Positions 6,307 through 12,085 of a stretch of 14,120 nt of DNA are shown here, piece by piece. The notes under the pieces are model-generated. The model was given only the letters and a program-made list of their open reading frames with translations. It was not told the origin of the DNA and ran no database searches. Numbering within the stretch: position 1 is the stretch's first letter; each line of letters opens with the position of its first letter. This stretch comes from Rhodospirillales bacterium (lineage in GTDB: Bacteria; Pseudomonadota; Alphaproteobacteria; ATCC43930; CGMCC-115725), in assembly GCA_015654725.1 (NCBI GenBank), contig JAATGI010000204.1:1-14120 (forward strand), in the 5' to 3' direction. The translations under genes were made by a program, and so were the position numbers.

Positions 6307-6523
6307 CGAGCATTCTCCTTACAGTTCCGTTCGAGACGCCTGATCGATCCGTCGGGTCGGACACAAGATATAGAATATGCCTCCAACCCGGCAGCTTCGC
6401 CTTTTGCTGCTTTTGCAGCGAATCCGCAGCTAATTCTATAAATAGATGTGGGTAAATTCTAATTTTTAGTGTATCCTCTTGTGTCCATCTTGCGAGACGG
6501 CGTGTACGTTTGATACGTAAATA
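6307..6523. promoter_or_regulatory. AT-rich upstream region of hpaH with nested inverted repeats
   Basis: This stretch of about 217 nt has no gene and is far more AT-rich than its flanks, as expected for the hpaH-hpaI promoter on the minus strand. GGACACAAGA (6359-6368) is repeated in inverted orientation as TCTTGTGTCC (6477-6486). Immediately inside the first arm, TATAGAAT (6369-6376) has its inverse ATTCTATA at 6433-6440. Between them, GCTGC-TTTT-GCAGC forms a small hairpin near 6403-6416. These could be operator half-sites for a catabolic regulator. No convincing -35/-10 pair could be fixed, and a single 10-bp inverted match can arise by chance. A TACGT-TTGA-TACGT direct repeat lies near 6504-6519. 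Confidence 0.4.
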
Positions 6524-6552
6524 CGCCGCTTGGAGAGTTATTTCAAGCGGCG
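6524..6552 (-). terminator. Stem-loop after the cyclase/TPR gene, probable terminator
   Basis: CGCCGCTTG (6524-6532) pairs perfectly with CAAGCGGCG (6544-6552) around an 11-nt loop. The stem starts 1 nt after the TGA stop (6554-6556) of the minus-strand cyclase gene. On that strand it is followed by TATTTACG, a weak T-rich tail. Position and stem strength suggest a terminator that insulates the downstream hpaH promoter from readthrough. Confidence 0.6.
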
Positions 6553-6553
6553 C

Positions 6554-8386
6554 TCATCCCTCCGGTACGCCGGCCTTGCGCATGCCGTCCATTTGTCGCT
6601 CACGCTGCGCCAGATAGGTCGCATTGTCGCTCGATGCACCTTCGCGCAAGCGGCGGATGGTGAAGTTCGGATCGAGCGCCAATCCAGCTTGCACAGCGGC
6701 CCGCGCCTCCTCCAACCGGCCGAGATGCGCCAAGGCGGCGGCGAGAAAAAAATGTCCAACCGGAATATTTCGGTTGGTTTCGATAGAGCGGCGCAACCAA
6801 GCAATGGCCTCTTCATCGGCGCCAAGCACTAGTTTGACGGCGCCGACATAGACCATCCAGGTATAGGCGCTCCTATCGCGTGGAGAGAGGCGAAGCGCTT
6901 CCTGGACATGCGCTTCTGTTTCGGCGCCTCGGCCGATAAAATATTTGGCACCACCGATCGCCCCGTGAGCGTCGGCTAAATTTCGATCCAGGGCCAAAGC
7001 CCGATCACACTCCGCGATTCCTTGGGCCGCGCGGTTGGTGAGGATTTGGACGTAGCCTGACAGGTAATGAGCGACGGCATGGCCCGGCGCCAGCGACAGC
7101 ACCTTGGTTATTGCCGTTTCCGCTGCCGCCAAACGCGTGGCCCGATCATCGGCCGTGAAAGCGCCGCCCATAGTCGCGTCGATCCACGCCGTTCCGACCA
7201 GCGCCTCAAGATTGCTGGGATCGAGCGCCAAGGCGCGTTCGAAAAAACCACGCGCCTGCGCCATGTGTTCGGGCGTCATCCCCTTGTTTGCCCAAGCCTG
7301 TCCCTGGAAATAAAGGTCCATTGAATCGGGATGCGGCGACTTTTCCGCGCGACGTGCCTCGGCAGCGATTAACTCGGCGTTCAATTGATTGGCGAGGCGC
7401 GCGACGATCTCGTCCTGCATATCGAAGAGATCGGCGACCGGCTTGTCGAAACGCTCGGCCCAAAGATGATTGCCGGTCTCGGCGTCGATCAATTGCACGT
7501 TGACGCGCAAACGATTGCCGCCGCGCTGCACCGAGCCTTCGAGAGCGTAACGCACATTCAGTTCGCGCCCGATCTGCTTTACGTCGATGGGCTTGCCCTT
7601 GAAAGTGAAGGCCGTATTGCGTGCGATCACGAACGAGCCGCTGATGCGGGACAAATCCGTGGTCAGACTCTCGGTCACGCCATCGACGAAATACTCCTGA
7701 TCCGGATCGCCGCCGATATTGGCGAAAGGGAGAACCACAATGGAAAGGCGGGGTGATATGTTTCCCGCCGATGCGGCCCCCTCCCCACCCTCCCCCGTTT
7801 TACGGGGGAGGGAAGAAACGCGAAGCGTTTCGGGTGGGGGCTGGTTGGGTGATCCCGATGGTGCAATCGCATAGACCTGCACCGGCTCGGCGATGTTCTT
7901 CAGGTCTTTCGCGCCGAGATCGGTGAAATTCTCGGCGATCTTGCCGCGCACTTGGCGATAGGCGTCTTCGGAAAGGCAAATCCCGCCCGGCTCGGATATC
8001 CCTTCAAGCCGGGCCGCGATATTGACGCCGTCGCCCATCAGGTCGCCGTCGCTCTCCTCGACGACATCGCCGAGATGAACGCCGATGCGGAATTCGATGC
8101 GGCGTTCGGGCGGCAGCCCGGCATTGCGCTCGACCATGCCGGTCTGTACTTCGACGGCGCAGCGCACGGCATCGACCACGCTGCGGAACTCGATCAGCGC
8201 ACCGTCGCCGGTGCGTTTCACCACGCGGCCATGATGCACGGAGACGGTCGGGTCGATCAGGTCGCTTCGGAGCGCGCGAAGCCGCGCGAGGGTGCGCTCC
8301 TCGTCGGCGCCTGCGAGCCGCGAATAGCCCGCCACATCCGCCGCCAGGATGGCGGAAAGCTTGCGTTCACCGCGGGATTCGGCCAC
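6554..8386 (-). CDS. Class III adenylate/guanylate cyclase-domain protein with TolB-like domain and TPR repeats
   Basis: This is a 610-residue soluble protein. Residues about 8-175 form a class III cyclase homology domain with both metal aspartates (Asp17 in LAADVAGYSRL, Asp61 in RTGDGALIEF) and the catalytic Asn122/Arg126 in GDGVNIAARLEG. It therefore looks catalytically competent, with cAMP or cGMP as the likely product. Residues about 213-335 match the TolB-like/FlgO-type domain of such cyclases (SIVVLPFANIGGDPDQEYFV and ALEGSVQRGGNRLRVNVQL). The remainder, about 345-595, is TPR-like helices (FFERALALDPSNLEAL). Translation starts at GTG 8386 after GAGGGGG. No membrane segment is seen. The linker at residues 182-204 is encoded by palindromic repeat copy B in frame. 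The GST gene ends 68 nt upstream on the same strand. Confidence 0.9.
   Translation of the reverse strand: MAESRGERKLSAILAADVAGYSRLAGADEERTLARLRALRSDLIDPTVSVHHGRVVKRTGDGALIEFRSVVDAVRCAVEVQTGMVERNAGLPPERRIEFRIGVHLGDVVEESDGDLMGDGVNIAARLEGISEPGGICLSEDAYRQVRGKIAENFTDLGAKDLKNIAEPVQVYAIAPSGSPNQPPPETLRVSSLPRKTGEGGEGAASAGNISPRLSIVVLPFANIGGDPDQEYFVDGVTESLTTDLSRISGSFVIARNTAFTFKGKPIDVKQIGRELNVRYALEGSVQRGGNRLRVNVQLIDAETGNHLWAERFDKPVADLFDMQDEIVARLANQLNAELIAAEARRAEKSPHPDSMDLYFQGQAWANKGMTPEHMAQARGFFERALALDPSNLEALVGTAWIDATMGGAFTADDRATRLAAAETAITKVLSLAPGHAVAHYLSGYVQILTNRAAQGIAECDRALALDRNLADAHGAIGGAKYFIGRGAETEAHVQEALRLSPRDRSAYTWMVYVGAVKLVLGADEEAIAWLRRSIETNRNIPVGHFFLAAALAHLGRLEEARAAVQAGLALDPNFTIRRLREGASSDNATYLAQRERQMDGMRKAGVPEG
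7776..7841. repeat. Dispersed three-stem palindromic repeat, copy B, in frame inside the cyclase gene
   Basis: This 66-nt copy has the same architecture and orientation as copy A. The outer pairing is GCCCCC-T-CCC with GGG-T-GGGGGC. Hairpin 1 is CCCTCCCCCGT (7788-7798) with ACGGGGGAGGG (7802-7812). A 2-nt linker leads to hairpin 2, GAAACGC (7815-7821) with GCGTTTC (7825-7831) around a GAA loop. Its length is a multiple of three, and it is read on the minus strand as a QPPPETLRVSSLPRKTGEGG-type linker between the cyclase and TolB-like domains. Confidence 0.87.
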
Positions 8387-8454
8387 GGCCCCCTCGTTCC
8401 AACCGATCGTCGCTGAAGCCTAACATGAGGGCTGCTTCGGCGCGACCGGCGGGG

Positions 8455-9222
8455 TCAGGCCGAGGCGGCGGCGGGACGATCGATGCGGCGGCCGGTCCTG
8501 GGATCGCGGCGCGACATGGCGAGCGCGGCTTTCACCGCCGGACGCGCGTTCATGCGCGCGATCCAATCGAGGAGACGCGGCGTTTTTTCCTGGCTCACGC
8601 TTTCCGGCATGAGTCGCGGCAACGCCACCGCCATCGAATAGGTATCGAGATCGGCCAGCGAATAAGTCTCGCCCGCCAGCCACGGTCCTTCCGAGAGCGA
8701 TTTTTCCATGCGTTGCGCCGAGACCACGAGGCGGCGGCGCGAATCCGCGAGCTCGGCCTCGGTGAAGGAATCGCCGCCGATGGTGGCCCATTTCTGGCGC
8801 TGCTCTTCCAGGGGAATGCGCTCCAACAGTTTCGCGAAGCGCGCCGGCTCGACGGCCTTGGCGGTCTGGCGGATGCGGACATGCCAGCCGATCATGCTCA
8901 AGGCCGGGCAGAAATATTCGTCGATGAACTTGCTCCACACGCGCATGCGCGCCCGCGCCACCGGATCGGCCGGCTTGAGCGGCACTTCGGGAAACACCTC
9001 GTCGAGATATTCGTTGATCACGGTCGATTCGGCGATGATCGCGCCGTCATGGATCAGCACCGGCACCTGGCCGTTGGGGTTGATGGCGACAAAGGCCGGC
9101 TCGTGCTGCTCGAAGGCCAGAAGATCGACATAGTGGCTGACGAAATCGAGCCGCTTTTCCTTCAGGCAAATCATCGGCTTCATCGAATTGGCGCTCGGCT
9201 CGGCGTGATAGAGTTCGAGCAT
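8455..9222 (-). CDS. Glutathione S-transferase, LigF-like (beta-etherase-type) branch
   Basis: The 255-residue GST has an N-terminal thioredoxin-like domain (about 1-80): MLELYHAEPSANSMKP carries Ser13 where LigF-type enzymes have their catalytic serine. The cis-Pro is Pro54 in GQVPVL, and Glu65-Ser66 bind the glutathione glutamyl group. The helical C-terminal domain contains VWSKFIDEYFCPALSMIGW and QEKTPRLLDWIARMNARPAV. From memory, both are strikingly like Sphingobium LigF, which cleaves lignin beta-aryl ethers with glutathione. Substrate identity here is not shown. The start at 9222 was chosen for GGGAGGA just upstream; the frame stays open to 9336 but without a matching ribosome site. It fits the aromatic-catabolism flavour of hpaH-hpaI, though it is a separate unit from them. 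Confidence 0.82.
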   Translation of the reverse strand: MLELYHAEPSANSMKPMICLKEKRLDFVSHYVDLLAFEQHEPAFVAINPNGQVPVLIHDGAIIAESTVINEYLDEVFPEVPLKPADPVARARMRVWSKFIDEYFCPALSMIGWHVRIRQTAKAVEPARFAKLLERIPLEEQRQKWATIGGDSFTEAELADSRRRLVVSAQRMEKSLSEGPWLAGETYSLADLDTYSMAVALPRLMPESVSQEKTPRLLDWIARMNARPAVKAALAMSRRDPRTGRRIDRPAAASA

Positions 9223-9534
9223 GGTTTCCTCCCGAGATGACGTTTCAGCCACGGTAGCGCCGGCGGCGGCCGGCGAACAAGAGCGCACCCCACCCGCCTC
9301 GGCGATCGCGCGCACGGCGCGATAACCAGGCCGCAACTCGGAGGCGTGGCGCCGGTCCTGGCCGGGATATTAATAGTAACCGCCAGAGCCCGAGCCACTA
9401 AAGGTTGAAGTCTTATGGTAAATCAGGCGGTAATGGCGATTTTCTCGCGTTAACCTTTATCTGCCCTATTTTATCAACATTTTAGGTGTATTATCCTCAA
9501 AGTCTCGATACCTCGTCGCCCCAGGAGTCGGCGA
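9223..9534. promoter_or_regulatory. Divergent intergenic region between the GST gene and the 9535 gene
   Basis: This 312-nt stretch has no credible gene. The left part (9223-9360) is GC-rich GST leader, and the right part (about 9366-9500) is AT-rich and should hold both promoters. TATTAATAT on the minus strand near 9367-9375 is a possible GST -10. For the + strand gene, TATTAT near 9489-9494 is a possible -10, but no good -35 is visible. TAAAGGTT (9399-9406) and AACCTTTA (9452-9459) form a perfect 8-bp inverted repeat. The second arm overlaps TTAACC, the core of a CtrA-type half site. These sites are suggestive only. Confidence 0.4.
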
Positions 9535-10272
9535 ATGACGCCATTGACCAACGAAGAATTCGCATCGGTTCAGCGCTTTTGCCAGCTGATGTCGGAAAAG
9601 ATCGCCGCGGTGGGTCTCGACGTCTATGTTGAGTCGAACTTTCGCGATTACATCCGTTTGCGGCGCGAGCTATCGCCAGGATACATCCACAACCCGACTT
9701 ACGATCCCGATCACAGCAATCTTTCTTTCCAAAACGCGTTCTGGCTGCGCGCGGTCGAGTCGAACGGCGACACCGTCGCGATGGGCGCGCAACGCATCAT
9801 CGACACCGACAATTTCTTCGACGAGCTACAGTCGATGCGGCTCTGGCACGACCGGCCGAACAAGGTCGAGGGCGTGGTCCGGATCGAGAATCTGCCCGAC
9901 ACCGTGCTGGCGGGCCGGATCGGGCATACCGGGGGGTTGTGGATCGAGCCGGCCTATCGCAAGAAGAATCTATCGGGCCTGCTGGATCATCTGGGCCGCG
10001 GCCTGCTGCTGAGAAACTTCTGGTTCGATCACGTCACCGCGGTCATCACCGAGGCGCTCGCCGCGACCGGGATCGCCGTCACGCAATATGGCTGGACCGA
10101 GGTCGAGGGGCGGGTGAGTTTCGATTTCTTTTCCGGCGGGCAGCCGACCACGATCGGCTTCTGCCACATGTCGCGGGCCGGCTTCGTCGAGCGCATGAAT
10201 CAGTGGCTCTTGTTGCCGGATTCCAATTCAGTGCAGGAGCTTAACGAGGTCCGGCAGATCCTGGTGGATTGA
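9535..10272 (+). CDS. Uncharacterised protein, possibly with an acetyltransferase-like (GNAT-type) fold
   Basis: I do not recognise this 245-residue protein. It is clearly a real gene: ATG 9535 is preceded by AGGAG (9523-9527) with a 7-nt spacer, and the composition is that of a normal globular soluble protein. The stretch from HTGGLWIEPAYRKKNLSGLL to LLRNFWFDHVTAV is reminiscent of a GNAT strand-loop-helix in which an R-x-x-x-L/G loop binds acetyl-CoA, followed by a conserved-looking TEALAATGIAVTQYGW. The canonical Q/RxxGxG/A motif is not clear, so this is only a fold-level guess. No signal peptide or membrane segment is seen. The gene ends inside the 3' end of a convergent PAS-protein gene, overlapping by 45 nt, so the two form a tail-to-tail pair. 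Confidence 0.7.
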   Translation: MTPLTNEEFASVQRFCQLMSEKIAAVGLDVYVESNFRDYIRLRRELSPGYIHNPTYDPDHSNLSFQNAFWLRAVESNGDTVAMGAQRIIDTDNFFDELQSMRLWHDRPNKVEGVVRIENLPDTVLAGRIGHTGGLWIEPAYRKKNLSGLLDHLGRGLLLRNFWFDHVTAVITEALAATGIAVTQYGWTEVEGRVSFDFFSGGQPTTIGFCHMSRAGFVERMNQWLLLPDSNSVQELNEVRQILVD

Positions 10273-10764
10273 ACAGACGATCAACTGATTGACGTTCCGG
10301 CCGTCGCCGGCGAACGGCAAGATCAGCCGCGAATAAGAATGGGTGATGAAGTCGATCAGCGCCGCCACCTCGTGATAAAGCGGCACGCCGATGTCGCGCG
10401 CGGCGGTGTAATCCTGGGCCAGCATATCGCGATAGAGATCGGAAAATTGCAGCTCCGCGAGCTTCCGATTCGACAAATTGCCGGGAAGGGTGAGTTCGGT
10501 TCCGTAAAGCCGCAGCCGGAAATCCATCGGGTCCTTGGTATCGACCTCGACGATCGAGGTGGTGCCCATGACCCGGCGCAGCCGCAGGACGTCGAAATCC
10601 TTGCGCGACGGGATCAAGCCTTCCGGCCGCAACGATTCCCAGTAGCGGTAAAGCTCCATCAGAATCTTGTTTTTCGGCGGGTCGGACTCCCATAACGCCA
10701 GCCGGCGCCGGATCACCCGATCCCGCTGCCCAAAGGCCGACAATTCATTGATATCGATGCTCAT
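10228..10764 (-). CDS. PAS-domain protein of the PAS_5 (PF07310) type
   Basis: This 178-residue protein has the layout of the small alphaproteobacterial PAS_5 family. It shows YRYWESLRPEGLIPSRKDFD at about residues 40-60, then FRLRLYGTELTLPGN, a LAELQFSDLYRD helix and a final strand region SRLILPFAGDGRNVNQLIVC. Such proteins consist of one sensory PAS fold with no attached output domain, and their ligands and partners are generally unknown. Its start at 10764 is the first ATG, with no strong Shine-Dalgarno visible nearby. Its last 45 nt are antisense to the end of the 9535 gene, so the two transcripts must overlap and could affect each other. Confidence 0.78.
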   Translation of the reverse strand: MSIDINELSAFGQRDRVIRRRLALWESDPPKNKILMELYRYWESLRPEGLIPSRKDFDVLRLRRVMGTTSIVEVDTKDPMDFRLRLYGTELTLPGNLSNRKLAELQFSDLYRDMLAQDYTAARDIGVPLYHEVAALIDFITHSYSRLILPFAGDGRNVNQLIVCSIHQDLPDLVKLLH

Positions 10765-11090
10765 GGCCTGTTCCGAAAACCCGCTCTACCGCAATGGCGA
10801 GTTTCCTCGGAATAGGTTAATCCGCAGTAAACGGTAAAAATTCAACCGCGGATTGCGCCCCCACGGGTGGGCCGAACACTTGGAATCTACCGCACTATTC
10901 TCCGGTTACTCCCTTTTCTTAAGATAATACCTCGGGATTGGCTTCGGTGCGGTTGACGATCCGGCGCCCCATCGATCATGCCGCCCCCTGGGCTCGATGC
11001 CCGGAACCCCCGGCGATGACCCTGGGCATTTCGCGCGGCGCGCGCGGGCGGGGGAATGCGCCGCTCGGATTCGATCCGCCGGCGCCCTTT
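10765..11090. other. Intergenic region between the ThiF-like and PAS genes
   Basis: This 326-nt stretch has no credible gene. The part next to the PAS gene (10797-10930) is AT-rich and probably carries its minus-strand promoter. AATCCGC (10819-10825) and GCGGATT (10848-10854) form a 7-bp inverted repeat, overlapped on the minus strand by TTAACCTATTCC. The rest (10960-11057) is extremely GC-rich. There GGGC (10990-10993)/GCCC (10999-11002) competes with ATGCCC (10997-11002)/GGGCAT (11024-11029), and CCGCCC (10981-10986)/GGGCGG (11046-11051) could close the whole block. Such pairing is easy in GC-rich DNA and carries little weight alone. Confidence 0.4.
11058..11085 (-). terminator. Stem-loop after the ThiF-like gene, possible terminator
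   Basis: GCGCCG (11058-11063) pairs with CGGCGC (11080-11085), and CGGAT (11066-11070) pairs with ATCCG (11074-11078) around a TCG loop. This gives an 11-bp stem with a small internal loop. It begins 5 nt after the minus-strand TGA (11091-11093). No T-tract follows on that strand, so an intrinsic terminator is possible but not typical. Confidence 0.45.
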
Positions 11091-11933
11091 TCAACGCATA
11101 TATTTTTGCGGATCGGCCTTGATGCCCCTGACGCCTTCGGGAATGTGAAGTTCGTCGAACCGGCCCATCGCCAAATCGATGTGATACATGTAGGGGACCG
11201 GCTTGATGAAGATTTCCTGTTTCAGCAGCCGGCGCAACGCCACCGCGGCAATGAGCGCGGTCGAGAGCAAGCAGACCGCGCTGATCACGGAGCCGGTCTT
11301 GTTCTCCATATCGAGGTTTCGCTTCGCCAAATAGTGGCGGTAGACATGGGTAGGGCCGAGGCCCATGCCCCAATTATTAAGCTGTTCCTGGTTCGGCATG
11401 CCGTCGTTCAGATCGAAATAGTCGTCGAACGACATGTGATCGGGGTCGAACAGATGCACGGTGGCGCCATAGCCTTGCGGCGCCGCCAGCATCGACGGGA
11501 TGCGGCGCTTGCGCGCCTCGGCGTGGTAGAGACGGTGCGGCGCGATATGGAAATAGTCGATCGCGTCGCAGGCGAAATCGACGCCGTCGAGAAAGCGCCC
11601 GACATTGCCGGGCTCCAACGCGCCGAAGCGCTCGAGCTTGAGCGCCGGATTGATCGACAGCAGCCGCTCTTCCAAAACCACGGCCTTGTCGCGCCCGACG
11701 GTGTTGACGGTGCAGCCGAATTGCCGGCCCATATTCTCGGCGCCAAAGGTGTCGAAATCCGAGATTTTCATCCGCCCGACGCCTTCGCGAACGATGCTCT
11801 CGGCATGGGTGAAACCGACTCCGCCGGCGCCCGCCACCGCCACGGTCTTGTCGGCCAAACCGTCCAACTGCTCTTGGCTCAGCAGGCCGATCATGCGGCA
11901 GAACAGAATATTGCGGTCGAAAGGATCGGTCAT
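11091..11933 (-). CDS. Stand-alone ThiF/MoeB/E1-like adenylyltransferase family protein
   Basis: This 280-residue protein has the E1-like Rossmann fold. The nucleotide loop is VAVAGAGGVGFTHAE (GxGGxG at about 35-40), and the acidic strand with the Arg-Gln loop is ISDFDTFGAENMGRQFGC (Asp61, Asn67, Arg70, Gln71). VGRDKA gives Lys83 and FACDAIDYF gives Asp122/Asp125. These are the ATP/Mg residues used to adenylate the C-terminus of ubiquitin-like partners (ThiS, MoaD) or peptides. There are no CxxC zinc pairs, unlike MoeB/ThiF. The C-terminal half, with FDPDHMSFDDYFDLNDG and TGSVISAVCLLSTALIAAVA, is full length. No ubiquitin-like or JAB-protease gene is in the window, so the substrate is unknown. 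A GGGGAG site precedes ATG 11933. It follows the deaminase gene on the same strand after a 152-nt gap. Confidence 0.83.
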   Translation of the reverse strand: MTDPFDRNILFCRMIGLLSQEQLDGLADKTVAVAGAGGVGFTHAESIVREGVGRMKISDFDTFGAENMGRQFGCTVNTVGRDKAVVLEERLLSINPALKLERFGALEPGNVGRFLDGVDFACDAIDYFHIAPHRLYHAEARKRRIPSMLAAPQGYGATVHLFDPDHMSFDDYFDLNDGMPNQEQLNNWGMGLGPTHVYRHYLAKRNLDMENKTGSVISAVCLLSTALIAAVALRRLLKQEIFIKPVPYMYHIDLAMGRFDELHIPEGVRGIKADPQKYMR

Positions 11934-12085
11934 CGTTGCTCCCCGACACCCGGCGTTCGACCGTCGGGCGCTTCGTTGGGACGGAATAACACTTCCGGTT
12001 GTGGGCGGCCGAAAGCGATCATCCTCCTAACCGAACTTGCGGGTCGGCGGCAAGCGAAATGCCCCCGAAATGCGCCGGAGCGCGA

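Noticed and set aside
5533..6441. A 302-codon open frame on the + strand over hpaH
   Set aside because: It is antisense to hpaH, whose sequence matches its family throughout.
9223..9336. N-terminal extension of the GST to 9336
   Set aside because: The GST fold begins exactly at MLELYH (9222), which has a GGGAGGA ribosome site; the 38 extra residues look non-coding.
10887..10979. A 30-codon open frame on the - strand (ATG at 10979)
   Set aside because: It is short and Arg-rich, with no ribosome site and no recognisable feature.
11054..11090. A possible tRNA 3' half (TTCGATCC-like loop)
   Set aside because: The string sits in a CGGAT-TCG-ATCCG hairpin, not a 5-bp stem with a 7-nt T-loop, and no anticodon or D arm can be found on either strand.
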